Positions 1 through 8,003 are shown, numbered from the stretch's first letter. The stretch: DNA of 64,000 nt from CAZQYC01 sp964597495 (GCA_964597495.1 CAZQYC010000002.1:1-64000), one strand, 5' to 3'. The notes: generated by a model from the sequence alone, not told the origin. Made by a program: numbers and translations.

Positions 1-1
1 A

Positions 2-286
2 TTGCGCAACTACCGCTGCAAAGGCGGCGAACTGGATCTGGTCATGCTCGACGGCACTACGCTGGCGCTCGTCGAGGTACGAATGCGCAGCGACAACGGC
101 TACGGCGGCGCTGCCGCTTCAGTCACGCCAACGAAGCAAAGACGATTGATCGTCGCCGCCAAACACCTGCTACTGACCCACCCTCACCTTGCCCGTCATC
201 GCGCACGCTTCGACGTCGTCGCTCTCGATCGCGATGTGTTGCGTGGCATGCAGGTCGAGTGGATTAAAGACGCGTTTAGGATATAG
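2..286 (+). CDS. yraN: YraN/UPF0102 family protein, 3' part (truncated by window start)
   Basis: The frame is open at the left edge, so the true start lies upstream and the first codon here is internal. What remains has the UPF0102 (YraN) pattern: GGELDLVMLDG, then LALVEVRMR, an SVTP..K segment and a closing RFDVVALD. That is an endonuclease-like fold carrying the D and ExR residues of the restriction-endonuclease-like superfamily. The family is widespread but its physiological role is not settled. The TAG stop runs directly into a CTAG-rich inverted repeat that separates it from the convergent sspB. Family assignment is confident; function is not. Confidence 0.85.
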   Translation: MRNYRCKGGELDLVMLDGTTLALVEVRMRSDNGYGGAAASVTPTKQRRLIVAAKHLLLTHPHLARHRARFDVVALDRDVLRGMQVEWIKDAFRI

Positions 287-380
287 CTGCTAGCCACTAG
301 CATCTAGCGACTAGCCAGCCGAAGAAATAAACGACGCTTTCTTACTTCTGGCTAGCAGCTAGTGGCTAGATGCTAGTAGC
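286..380. repeat. CTAG-heptad inverted repeat, best-formed copy
   Basis: Two 33-nt arms (286-318 and 348-380) face each other across about 29 nt. Each arm is built of 7-nt units CTAGCNN (GCTAGNN on the other arm). Reverse-complementing the right arm against the left gives 26 matches, and all seven mismatches fall in the variable two positions of the heptads. The inner ends are CTAGCCAG and CTGGCTAG. It fills the whole space between the convergent genes yraN and sspB, so it could act as a bidirectional terminator, although neither arm is followed by a T-run. Read directly from the sequence; function unknown. Confidence 0.85.
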
Positions 381-794
381 TTATTTCACCACCTTAAGAT
401 GCGATCGCTTGGGAGGCGAGTCTTGCGGTGATGACGGGGATGATGAGGGCGCTGGTTCCGGCGCATTAGGATCGGGCGTCGATCCGTCGTTCTCCGAAAA
501 AATCATTCCCTGCCCCGTTTCGCGAGCATAAATCCCGAGTATCGCAAGCACTGGGACAATGACATTGTGCGTAACCGATCCGAAACGGGCACGGAAACGC
601 ACGGTTTCGTTGTTCATCGTGAGTCCGCTGGTAGCGGAGTGGCTGACGTTGAGAATGATCTTGCCGTTCTGCACGAACTGCCGTGGCACTTCCACGCCAT
701 CAAGCAACGCGTCCACCACGACGTGCGGGGTCTGTTGGTTGTCGGTTATCCACTCGTGCATTGCGCGCAGTAGATAAGGTCGTCGAGAGATCAC
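381..794 (-). CDS. sspB: ClpXP protease specificity-enhancing factor SspB
   Basis: 137 residues. SspB is the adaptor that delivers ssrA-tagged and some other substrates to ClpXP. The N-terminal core matches the family (SRRPYLLRA, DNQQTPHVVVDA, a VRFRARFGG-like segment, IYARE), followed by an acidic/proline-rich linker and the C-terminal SHLKVVK tail that corresponds to the ClpX-docking tail. The start is a GTG: an in-frame TAG lies six codons upstream and the RPYLLRA motif precedes the first internal ATG. It sits just downstream of petC with 76 nt between, where beta- and gammaproteobacteria normally have sspA; sspA is missing here. Confidence 0.95.
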   Translation of the reverse strand: MISRRPYLLRAMHEWITDNQQTPHVVVDALLDGVEVPRQFVQNGKIILNVSHSATSGLTMNNETVRFRARFGSVTHNVIVPVLAILGIYARETGQGMIFSENDGSTPDPNAPEPAPSSSPSSPQDSPPKRSHLKVVK

Positions 795-870
795 GGCACA
801 AGCTCGAAACTACAGACTCAAATTACATCATTCAGGCGCGAAGGCCGCTCACGGAACCGGCGGCCACTCG

Positions 871-1623
871 CTACTTAATATCCTTCCAATACTCTCTCTT
901 CAAGAAATAGGCTAAGCCGAAAAAGATCAGCAAAAACGTGATCACGCCCATGCCCAGGCTACGGCGCTCCAATTGCATGGGTTCGCCGATGTAATCCAGG
1001 AAATTCACCGTGTCGCGCACGAAGTCGTCGTATTCCTCGGGAGACAGCTTTCCCTTGGTGACCGATTCGAAGCCGGCGAAATGTTTTTCGATGTCGCCAT
1101 GCTCGTTCGCTTTACCCTCTTCGTCCTTGCGCTGTATGCCTTGCAACTCCCACAGCACGTGCGGCATCGAAGCGCCGGGCAGGACGGTGTTGTTCATGCC
1201 CGTAGGACGCGACGGATCCACATAAAAAGACTTCAGGAACGTGAAAATGTAATCGGTGCCGCGACTGCGCGCGATCAGCGACAGGTCGGGCGGATCCTTG
1301 CCGAACCAACGCTGCGCATCGGATGCGCTCATGGCGTTCCGCATCTGATCGGTGGGACGCTCGCCCGTGAACATCAAGTTCTGCATTACTTGGTCTTCGC
1401 TGAGGCCCAAATCGGCGGCAACGCGGTTAAAGCGAACGTATTGCGCCGAGTGGCAGCCGTAGCAATAGTTCACGAAGTTACGCGCGCCTCTTTGTAGCGA
1501 AGCGACGTTGGACACGTCGTTGTGCGCCTTTTCCAAATGCTTGGCGCCGCTTGCAACGGCAGTAGTGGCCACGGCCAGTGCCGCCATGGCGGCGATAACG
1601 AGGATATTCTTCTTAGTGAGCAT
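871..1623 (-). CDS. petC: Ubiquinol-cytochrome c reductase, cytochrome c1
   Basis: 250 residues. The c-type heme subunit of the cytochrome bc1 complex, taking electrons from the Rieske protein and passing them to soluble cytochrome c. It shows an N-terminal signal peptide (about residues 1-25), a CYGCH heme-binding motif near residue 54, a later GASMPHVLW segment holding the methionine heme ligand, and a C-terminal membrane anchor (GMGVITFLLIFFGLAYFL). Its start overlaps the end of petB by 11 nt, so the two are probably translationally coupled. Last gene of petABC. Confidence 0.97.
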   Translation of the reverse strand: MLTKKNILVIAAMAALAVATTAVASGAKHLEKAHNDVSNVASLQRGARNFVNYCYGCHSAQYVRFNRVAADLGLSEDQVMQNLMFTGERPTDQMRNAMSASDAQRWFGKDPPDLSLIARSRGTDYIFTFLKSFYVDPSRPTGMNNTVLPGASMPHVLWELQGIQRKDEEGKANEHGDIEKHFAGFESVTKGKLSPEEYDDFVRDTVNFLDYIGEPMQLERRSLGMGVITFLLIFFGLAYFLKREYWKDIK

Positions 1624-2890
1624 GATAGACCACTCTCTCGGGAACCGGCTTGGTCTTGTCCGCTTTGGAGTACCAAGGCATGAGCAGGAAGAACGCGAAA
1701 TAGACGACCGAGAAAATACGTGCGGCCAGCGTGTATCCCGGCGTCACCGGCATCATTCCCAAATATCCCAGCGCCAAGAAACTGACCGTGAACGCAGCCA
1801 GAAAGCTCTTGTATAGCCAACCGCGATAGCGAATCGACTTCACTTTGCATCGATCCAGCCACGGGAGAAGAAAGAAGATCAGTACGGCAACGCCCATCAA
1901 GCCCACTCCCAAGAGCTTGTTCGGCACCGCGCGCAAAATGGCGTAATAGGGCGTGAAGTACCACACGGGCGCAATGTGCTCGGGCGTTACGAGATTATTG
2001 GCCTTGTCGAAGTTGGCGTGTTCCAGGAAATAACCGCCCATGGTCGGCGCGAAAAACACCACGCCGCAAAACACGATCAAGAAGAACGCGACGCCCATCA
2101 AGTCTTTCACCGAGTAATACGGGTGGGACGGAATGCCGTCGACCGGATGCCCATTCGCTCCCTTGAGTTTCTTGATCTCGATGCCGTCGGGATTATTCGA
2201 ACCCACTTCGTGCAGCGCCAGCAAATGCGCGACGACCAAGAACACGAGCGCCAGCGGCAAAGCGATGACGTGCAATGCGAAGAAACGGTTCAAGGTGACA
2301 TCGGAGATGTAGTAGTCGCCGCGAATCCATTCGAGCAACGCATTGCCGACATAGGGAATCGCACCGAAGAGCGAGGTGATCACCTGCGCGCCCCAATAAG
2401 ACATGTTGCCCCATGGCAGTAGATAGCCGAAGAACGCCTCGGCCATAAGGCACAAGTAGATCAACATGCCGAAGATCCACAGAAGCTCGCGCGGATTCTT
2501 ATAGGATCCGTAGAGCAGTCCGCGAAACATGTGCAAATAAACGACGATGAAGAACGCCGACGCCCCCGTCGAATGGAGATAGCGGATTAGCCAACCCCAA
2601 TCGACGTCGCGCATGATGTACTCGACGGAAGCGAACGCATGCTCGGCCGAGGGCTTGTAGTTCATCGTCAGGAAAATGCCCGTGACGATCTGAATGACGA
2701 GTACGAACAGCGCTAGCGAGCCGAAGTAGTACCAAAAATTAAAGTTTTTAGGCGCGTAATACTCACCCCACTGTTCCTTCCACATCTTCGTGAGCGGAAA
2801 CCGGGCGTCGATCCAACCGAGAAAGCCGTTCAAGCAACCGCTGACGCGATCGAAGAAGTCAGGAGCGTTGGTTTGCGGAACGTTGCTCAT
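1613..2890 (-). CDS. petB: Ubiquinol-cytochrome c reductase, cytochrome b
   Basis: 425 residues, the length of proteobacterial cytochrome b. Integral membrane subunit of complex III with two b hemes and the quinol oxidation and reduction sites. Visible landmarks are the histidine pairs in the second and fourth helices (LHSTGASAFFIVVYLHMFRG; ALHVIALPLALVFLVVAH), the PWG loop after helix C (YLLPWGNMSYWG) and PEH in the ef loop (TPEHIAPVWYF), the counterpart of PEWY at the Qo site. PEHI instead of PEWY is a variant seen in several proteobacteria. Its ATG overlaps the petA stop (TAATG). Confidence 0.97.
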   Translation of the reverse strand: MSNVPQTNAPDFFDRVSGCLNGFLGWIDARFPLTKMWKEQWGEYYAPKNFNFWYYFGSLALFVLVIQIVTGIFLTMNYKPSAEHAFASVEYIMRDVDWGWLIRYLHSTGASAFFIVVYLHMFRGLLYGSYKNPRELLWIFGMLIYLCLMAEAFFGYLLPWGNMSYWGAQVITSLFGAIPYVGNALLEWIRGDYYISDVTLNRFFALHVIALPLALVFLVVAHLLALHEVGSNNPDGIEIKKLKGANGHPVDGIPSHPYYSVKDLMGVAFFLIVFCGVVFFAPTMGGYFLEHANFDKANNLVTPEHIAPVWYFTPYYAILRAVPNKLLGVGLMGVAVLIFFLLPWLDRCKVKSIRYRGWLYKSFLAAFTVSFLALGYLGMMPVTPGYTLAARIFSVVYFAFFLLMPWYSKADKTKPVPERVVYHAH

Positions 2891-3498
2891 TAGGCGACTC
2901 CCGGATCGGAACCGATCATCAACAAAGTATCGGAGACGAAGCGGTACGGCGGCACCTTCAGGTTATCGGGTGCAGGCACGTCTTTAAATACGCGTCCCGA
3001 CAAGTCGAACTTCGAACCATGGCAGGGACAATAAAAACCGCCCGGCCAACTCGCGCCCAATTCGACATCGGCCGGTTGAAAACGATCGAGCGGCGCACAG
3101 CCCAAGTGCGTGCACACGCCGACTAAAACGAGAATCTCCGGTTTAAGCGAACGCGTGTCGCCTTTGATGTAATCGGGCTGCTGCTCGCTATTCTCGGAAT
3201 TCGGATCGCGCAGATTGCCGTTATTCGTGGCCAGCTTGTCGAGCATGGCTTGCGTACGATTCACGATATAGATCGCTTGGCCGCGCCACTCGATCTTCAT
3301 CAATGCCCCTGTGTCCAATTTGCTGATATCCACCTCAACCGGTTGGCCCAGCGCCTTGGCTTTCGCGCTGGGTCGCCACGAGGACAGGAACGGAACGGCC
3401 GTCGCTACGGCGCCGGCCAGACCCACTGTCGTGGTGGCGACCACCAGGAAATGACGCCTGCCGGGGTCGGCGGCGCTATCGTTGGCTTCTGCACTCAT
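2890..3498 (-). CDS. petA: Ubiquinol-cytochrome c reductase, Rieske iron-sulfur subunit
   Basis: 202 residues from the ATG at 3498. Carries the 2Fe-2S cluster that shuttles electrons from quinol to cytochrome c1. The N-terminus has a Tat-type signal anchor (GRRHFLVVATTTVGLAGA), as expected for a cofactor-loaded periplasmic domain. The cluster ligands are in CTHLGC and CPCHGS. The reading frame extends to 3546 upstream, but the ATG at 3498 is preceded by GGAG at good spacing and gives the normal family N-terminus. First gene of petABC, divergent from the htrA-like gene. Confidence 0.97.
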   Translation of the reverse strand: MSAEANDSAADPGRRHFLVVATTTVGLAGAVATAVPFLSSWRPSAKAKALGQPVEVDISKLDTGALMKIEWRGQAIYIVNRTQAMLDKLATNNGNLRDPNSENSEQQPDYIKGDTRSLKPEILVLVGVCTHLGCAPLDRFQPADVELGASWPGGFYCPCHGSKFDLSGRVFKDVPAPDNLKVPPYRFVSDTLLMIGSDPGVA

Positions 3499-3584
3499 CA
3501 ATATCTCCGAAAATCGACTTAAAGTTCTTCCGCAGCGCCGCCGCACAATTCGATCGGGTCAATTGGTGCGCCGATGAGGACGCC

Positions 3585-3633
3585 CGCGTCTAAGCTGCCC
3601 GGAGTCTAAGTCCCCTGGGTCTAAGTCCCCCGG
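3585..3633 (+). repeat. Short tandem repeat GTCTAAG-CCCC, three units
   Basis: Three imperfect units of about 15 nt, each beginning GTCTAAG and ending in a C-run plus GG, lie in the petA/htrA divergent spacer just upstream of the candidate htrA promoter. They could be a regulator binding array or simple slippage; nothing in the sequence decides. Confidence 0.5.
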
Positions 3634-3647
3634 CAAATCTTATGGAC

Positions 3648-3678
3648 GGAACTTAGGCGAACGGCACGTTTCTATACT
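3648..3678 (+). promoter_or_regulatory. Candidate sigma-E-like promoter of the HtrA protease gene
   Basis: GGAACTT at 3648-3654 matches the extracytoplasmic-stress sigma-E -35 consensus, and TCTATA begins 16 nt later at 3671, in the place of the TCNAA -10. The same -10 region also reads TATACT, so a sigma-70 promoter is an alternative. The start codon is about 65 nt downstream. DegS/AlgW/DegQ proteases are envelope-stress genes, which fits. No sigma-E gene is in the window, so this is inference from pattern. Confidence 0.4.
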
Positions 3679-3738
3679 TGGAAGAATTCCGCATTATACA
3701 CACAAGATCAACGCGACTTTGAAGCCGCGCAACCACGT

Positions 3739-4911
3739 ATGACCCACTTAGAAACGCTGCACCGTGCATTGCTGTTCGTCGCTAAGTGGGCGATTGCCGG
3801 CCTTGCCTTCGCGCTGGTACTGGTATGGATTCGGCCAGACCTACGTCAGCCGAATGCCGCAGCGACTCCGTCGCCGCCACTTTCGCCTGTGACAGCGCAG
3901 CCCCTACCGCCGTCGAGCACCGTCATCGCCGTACAAAAAAACAGCTACGCGGATGCCGTATCGAGATCCGCCCCGTCGGTAGTGAACATCTTCACGGAGC
4001 GTCTCGTTGCACGCAGAACCCGGCCCGACTTGGATCGATTTTACGGCGACCGCTGGCCAGCCGTGCAGCAACGGGTCGAAGCAAGCCTAGGCTCGGGCGT
4101 GATCATCAATACGCGCGGCCACATCGTGACCAACCATCACGTGATCGCAAACGCCAACGGCATCAAGCTACAACTTGCGGACGGCCGTATCGCCGATCAA
4201 GTGACGGTAGTCGGCGTCGATCCCGAAACGGATCTCGCGGTTTTGCGAATCGGACTCGACAAATTGCCGATCATGACGCTCGGACGTTCCGACAAGCTGC
4301 GGGTGGGAGACGTCGTGCTCGCCATTGGCAATCCCTACGGGTTGTCGCAAACGGTCACTCAAGGAATCGTGAGCGCGACCGGCCGCGATCAACTGGGCTT
4401 ATCGGATTTCGAGAGCTACATTCAAACCGACGCGGCCATCAATTTGGGAAATTCCGGCGGCGCCCTTGTCAACTCCGATGGCGAACTCATCGGCATCAAT
4501 ACCGCCGTGCTTGGACAAAACGTCGGCATCGAAGGCATCAGCTTTGCGATTCCGGTCGATCTCGTGCGTGGCGTAGTCGAACAAATTTTAAAATTCGGGC
4601 ACGTGCGCCGCGGCTGGCTAGGCGTCACCAACTCGCGAAAAATCTCGGCCGAGCGCGCGCTGTCGCTGGGGCTCGCGGAAAACGTCGGCGTGGAACTCCT
4701 AGAACTCTCCGCGAACAGCCCCGCTGCCCGCGCAGGATTGCAAGTCGGCGACATATTGACGGCGCTCAACGGCGCGCCGATCCACACCGACCGCGAAGCG
4801 ATGAACCGCGTGGCCGCTCTGGCACCGGGAAAGCAACTGCGGATTGAAGCGCGCCGTGGCGGCGAAAAGATCGACGTCCACGTAAAAGTAGAGGAGCGGC
4901 CGCGCCCTTGA
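3739..4911 (+). CDS. Membrane-anchored HtrA-type serine protease (DegS/AlgW/DegQ-like)
   Basis: 390 residues. One N-terminal hydrophobic segment (about residues 11-30), a proline-rich linker, a trypsin-like domain, and one C-terminal PDZ domain (about 300-385). Catalytic residues: H134 in TNHHV, D165 in ETDLAVLRIG and S239 in GNSGGAL. A single PDZ domain and an uncleaved anchor resemble DegS/AlgW, the sensor proteases that cleave anti-sigma-E, rather than two-PDZ DegP. Betaproteobacteria often have such a gene divergent from petABC. Whether it senses stress or is general quality control cannot be read from sequence. Confidence 0.9.
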   Translation: MTHLETLHRALLFVAKWAIAGLAFALVLVWIRPDLRQPNAAATPSPPLSPVTAQPLPPSSTVIAVQKNSYADAVSRSAPSVVNIFTERLVARRTRPDLDRFYGDRWPAVQQRVEASLGSGVIINTRGHIVTNHHVIANANGIKLQLADGRIADQVTVVGVDPETDLAVLRIGLDKLPIMTLGRSDKLRVGDVVLAIGNPYGLSQTVTQGIVSATGRDQLGLSDFESYIQTDAAINLGNSGGALVNSDGELIGINTAVLGQNVGIEGISFAIPVDLVRGVVEQILKFGHVRRGWLGVTNSRKISAERALSLGLAENVGVELLELSANSPAARAGLQVGDILTALNGAPIHTDREAMNRVAALAPGKQLRIEARRGGEKIDVHVKVEERPRP

Positions 4912-4913
4912 AG

Positions 4914-5224
4914 TCGCTAGCAGCTAGGTAAGCGCTGATCAAGTCCGCTTCCGCAATGTCTCGATCAGCTAACTTACTGTTTCAACCTGGATCCCGTTCT
5001 GCAACGGGACACGGTAAGGACTTAATCAGCCCTTACCTAGCTACTAGCCAGAATATGAGAAAGCTCTGGTTAATTCGCCACGCCGGTTACTGGAACGCAG
5101 GAGCAGTTTCCAATACACCGGAATGACGATGAATGAATAAATCAGATCTTCCTTCAGAAATAAACGCACAATCCAGGATGACTGTCGAACTCTGGCTAGT
5201 AGCTAGCGGCTAGTGGCTAACTGC
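4914..5224. repeat. Composite intergenic repeat: heptad inverted repeat containing a second element
   Basis: This is the roughly 300-nt gene-free stretch between the htrA-like gene and murA. It holds (a) CTAGGTAAG...AAGTCC near 4924-4947 mirrored by GGACTTAATC...TTACCTAG at 5018-5040; (b) the inner left end CTACTAGCCAG at 5041-5051 paired with a right heptad arm CTGGCTAGTAGCTAGCGGC... at 5192-5224; (c) an 80-bp second element at 5066-5145 between them. The right arm supplies the CTA that is the murA stop codon (TAG) on the minus strand. No ORF or RNA gene seen. Confidence 0.75.
5066..5145. repeat. CTGGTTTATTC-bounded repeat element, copy 1
   Basis: Bounded by CTGGTTAATTC (5066-5076) and GAATAAATCAG (5135-5145), an 11-bp terminal inverted repeat with two mismatches. 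It contains GAACGCAGGAGCAGTT followed by a CCGG.ATGACGA segment, also found in the second copy at 24336-24482. It is inserted inside a heptad repeat element. Probably a small non-autonomous or REP-like element; no coding capacity. Confidence 0.65.
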
Positions 5225-6485
5225 TTCTTCCCGACACACGTTTGATTTGCGCGCCGAGCTGTTCGAGCTTCTCTTCGATGCACTCGTACCCGCGATCGAC
5301 GTGATAGATGCGGTCAACCACCGTGGCGCCGTCTGCGATCAATCCTGCCAGCACGAGACTCGCGGAAGCACGCAGATCCGTCGCCATCACCGGTGCCGCC
5401 GTCAACTTCGGCACGCCGTGTATCACGGCAGTATTGCCTTCGATCCGAATGTCGGCGCCAAGACGCCGCATTTCGAGCATATGCATGAACCGATTCTCGA
5501 AAATGGTTTCGACGACCGTACCCACTCCGCTCGCGACCGTATTCAATGCGGCAAACTGGGCTTGCATGTCGGTGGGGAACGCAGGATAGGGGGCGGTACG
5601 GATGTCAACGGCCTTCGGCCGCCTGCCGCGCATATCCACTTCCACCCAGTTCTCACCGCTCGCCACCGTCGCGCCTGCCGCCTGCAATTTACCGATCACG
5701 GCATCGAGATGCTCCGGGCGCGCATTTTTGGCGCGAATATGTCCCGAGGTAATTGCGCCGGCAACCAGATAAGTTCCCGCTTCGATGCGGTCCGGAAGCA
5801 CTTCGTATTCGGTTCCCGAAAGTTTCGCAACGCCTTCGATGACGATTCGATCACTTCCCGCGCCGGCGATTTTCGCGCCCATGCCGATCAGAAATTCCGC
5901 CAGATCGACGACTTCCGGTTCGCGCGCCGCGTTTTCCAATACCGTTTCGCCGTCGGCAAGCACGGCAGCCATCATCAGATTTTCGGTGCCCGTGACAGTG
6001 ACCGTGTCGAACACGATTCGCGCGCCCCTCAACCGCGATGCGCGCGCATGGATATAACCGTTCTCGATATGAATCTCGGCGCCCATCTTTTCCAAACCGG
6101 CGACATGTAGATTGACCGGACGCGGGCCGATGGCGCAGCCGCCCGGCAACGATACGTCGGCTTTCCCAAACCGCGCGAGTAACGGTCCCAAAACGAGAAT
6201 CGACGCGCGCATCGTTTTCACCAATTCATACGGTGCGATGCACTCCTTGGTATTCGTGGCATCCACTTCCACGCGCATCTTCTCGTCCACGGTCACGGCA
6301 ACGCCCATGCGGCCAAGCAGCGTGATCATCGTCGTCACGTCGTGCAAATGCGGAACATTCCCGATCGTGACCGGCGATTCGGCGAGCAAAGTCCCGGCAA
6401 GAATCGGCAAGGCGGCGTTCTTGGCGCCGGAAATGCGGACTTCGCCCTCGAGGGGTTGCCCGCCATTGATTTGGAGACGATCCAT
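5217..6485 (-). CDS. murA: UDP-N-acetylglucosamine 1-carboxyvinyltransferase MurA
   Basis: 422 residues, typical length. Transfers enolpyruvate from PEP to UDP-GlcNAc, the first committed step of peptidoglycan synthesis, in the cytoplasm. Begins MDRLQINGGQPLEGEVRISGAK, with the conserved K/N of SGAKNAALP, and contains the active-site loop as LPGGCAIGPRPV, including the cysteine that fosfomycin alkylates. Ends near the family's RGYE..EEKL..LGA motif. Lies downstream of ibaG on the same strand, as in many proteobacteria, but with a 58-nt gap holding a variant repeat. The stop codon lies in a heptad repeat arm. Confidence 0.97.
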   Translation of the reverse strand: MDRLQINGGQPLEGEVRISGAKNAALPILAGTLLAESPVTIGNVPHLHDVTTMITLLGRMGVAVTVDEKMRVEVDATNTKECIAPYELVKTMRASILVLGPLLARFGKADVSLPGGCAIGPRPVNLHVAGLEKMGAEIHIENGYIHARASRLRGARIVFDTVTVTGTENLMMAAVLADGETVLENAAREPEVVDLAEFLIGMGAKIAGAGSDRIVIEGVAKLSGTEYEVLPDRIEAGTYLVAGAITSGHIRAKNARPEHLDAVIGKLQAAGATVASGENWVEVDMRGRRPKAVDIRTAPYPAFPTDMQAQFAALNTVASGVGTVVETIFENRFMHMLEMRRLGADIRIEGNTAVIHGVPKLTAAPVMATDLRASASLVLAGLIADGATVVDRIYHVDRGYECIEEKLEQLGAQIKRVSGRSS

Positions 6486-6493
6486 TAGCGGGC

Positions 6494-6524
6494 CACCGGC
6501 GACCGGCTACTGGCTACCGGTAAG
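6494..6524. repeat. Variant heptad segment (CCGGCTAC type)
   Basis: Between ibaG and murA: ACCGGCGACCGGCTAC followed by TGGCTACCGG, with CCGGCTA/TGGCTAC units spaced by seven. Shorter and less regular than the CTAG copies; related sequence lies upstream of ibaG at 6863-6963. Could be coincidence at this length. Confidence 0.4.
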
Positions 6525-6543
6525 AAACGACATGAACGCTTAC

Positions 6544-6795
6544 TCATTGACTCTTCTCTTCTCCGGGCTTCGCCTCATCGGGCGTCAGCGCTTCGATGCT
6601 AAGCGCATGGATTTCGCGACCCATCTTCTGGCCCAAAGCGGCATACACCAATTGATGGCGCGCAATCATGCGCTTGCCGGCAAACTGCGGCGCGACGATG
6701 CGCGCCGCAAAATGGGTGTCGTCATCGGACTCGACCACAACTTGGGCGCCCGGCAAACCGGAGGCGATGAGCGTTTGAACTTCGGCGGCATTCAT
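6544..6795 (-). CDS. ibaG: BolA-family protein IbaG
   Basis: 83 residues from the ATG at 6795. BolA proteins pair with monothiol glutaredoxins and bind or transfer 2Fe-2S clusters. The family core is present: a helix starting AAEVQTLIASGLPGAQVVVESDD, DTHFAARIVAPQF, RHQLVYAAL and the histidine in GREIHALSIE. The frame is open further upstream, but the extra residues look like non-coding repeat sequence and MNAAEVQTL is the normal family start. Upstream of murA, the typical ibaG-murA pair. Confidence 0.9.
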   Translation of the reverse strand: MNAAEVQTLIASGLPGAQVVVESDDDTHFAARIVAPQFAGKRMIARHQLVYAALGQKMGREIHALSIEALTPDEAKPGEEKSQ

Positions 6796-6862
6796 GGCGG
6801 GTAAGTCTGCGAAGGAAGTGTGGCGACAAGGTAGCGCGGAAGTATAGAAAGGTGGCAGACGA

Positions 6863-6963
6863 CTGGCTACAGGCGATGGACCGGCTACCGGCACAGAATG
6901 TAGGCGAATACTTTCATTTCATTGTCTTCTTCATGCCGGTCGCCCCTAGCCGGTAGCCCGCCG
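6863..6963. repeat. Variant heptad inverted repeat in the ibaG/kdsD spacer
   Basis: GACTGGCTACAGGCGATGG then ACCGGCTACCGG (to 6892) face GCCGGTCGCCCCTAGCC then GGTAGCCCG (6935-6961). The CCGGCTACCGG-type core is mirrored, but the arms are less regular than in the CTAG copies. It occupies the divergent promoter region of ibaG and kdsD. Confidence 0.4.
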
Positions 6964-6998
6964 CGTTCCCCGTTCTACAACGCGGTATCATTCCGGCC

Positions 6999-8003
6999 AT
7001 GGTCCAATCACTCATCCGAACTCCGCCTGTCTTCAACGCAGAGGCCATCTTGGTACGAGCACGCTCGGTACTGCATACCGAAGCAGCTGCCGTCACCGCG
7101 TTGGCTCCCCGCCTGGATAGTGCATTCGTCCAGGCGTGCCAACTCCTCCTCGCTTGCACCGGGCGCGTCGTAGTCAGCGGCATGGGTAAATCGGGGCATG
7201 TGGGGAACAAAATCGCCGCAACGCTAGCCAGCACGGGGACCCCAGCCTTTTTCGTGCACCCCGCTGAGGCGAGTCATGGCGATATCGGAATGATTACCCG
7301 AGACGATATCGTGCTCGCGCTATCGAATTCCGGCGAGACCGACGAGTTAGTGACCATTCTTCCGATCATCAAGCGCTTGGACGTCCCGCTCATCGCCATG
7401 ACCGGTCGCGCGGATTCGACTCTTGGCCGCGCAGCAACCGTCGTGCTGGACGTGAGCGTTGCCGCGGAAGCGTGCCCGCTTAATCTGGCGCCTACGGCGA
7501 GTACGACAGCCACCTTGGCAATGGGCGATGCGCTTGCCATCGCCGTTCTCGAAGCGCGCGGATTTACCCCAGACGATTTCGCGCGCTCGCATCCGGGAGG
7601 TAGGCTCGGCCGAAAACTCCTGCTGCATGTCGAAGACGTGATGCGCACTGGAACAAACTTGCCGATGGTCGCGCCGACCGCATCGTTGCGCGACGGGTTG
7701 CTCGAAATGAGTCGTAAAGGGCTTGGAATGACCAACATAGCCGCGGCCGATGGAAAGCTGCTAGGCGTATTCACCGACGGCGACTTGCGCCGCGTGCTCG
7801 ATCGCTCGCTCGACCTGCATAAAACACCGATTCAAGACGTAATGACCGCCGCTCCGAAGCGCGCGAGACCGCGCATGCTAGCCGCCGAAGCAGTCCATTT
7901 GATGGAGACCTATAAGATTACGGCGCTGCCGGTCGTCGACGACAACGGCATCGTCGTCGGCGCGCTCAATATTCACGACCTCTTCCGCACGGGCGTCATG
8001 TGA
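6999..8003 (+). CDS. kdsD: Arabinose-5-phosphate isomerase KdsD
   Basis: 334 residues. Converts ribulose 5-phosphate to arabinose 5-phosphate, the precursor of Kdo in LPS. N-terminal SIS sugar-isomerase domain (about 40-180) with VVSGMGKSGHVGNKIAATL and the SHGDIGMI motif; two C-terminal CBS domains (about 205-330), where ligands probably regulate activity. Full length. First gene of the kdsD-kdsC-lpt-lptB run; its TGA overlaps the kdsC start by one base (TGATG). Confidence 0.96.
   Translation: MVQSLIRTPPVFNAEAILVRARSVLHTEAAAVTALAPRLDSAFVQACQLLLACTGRVVVSGMGKSGHVGNKIAATLASTGTPAFFVHPAEASHGDIGMITRDDIVLALSNSGETDELVTILPIIKRLDVPLIAMTGRADSTLGRAATVVLDVSVAAEACPLNLAPTASTTATLAMGDALAIAVLEARGFTPDDFARSHPGGRLGRKLLLHVEDVMRTGTNLPMVAPTASLRDGLLEMSRKGLGMTNIAAADGKLLGVFTDGDLRRVLDRSLDLHKTPIQDVMTAAPKRARPRMLAAEAVHLMETYKITALPVVDDNGIVVGALNIHDLFRTGVM

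Noticed and set aside
3786..4847. 353-codon frame overlapping the HtrA-like protease
   Set aside because: Arg-rich, no motifs, frame shifted relative to a gene with all catalytic residues.
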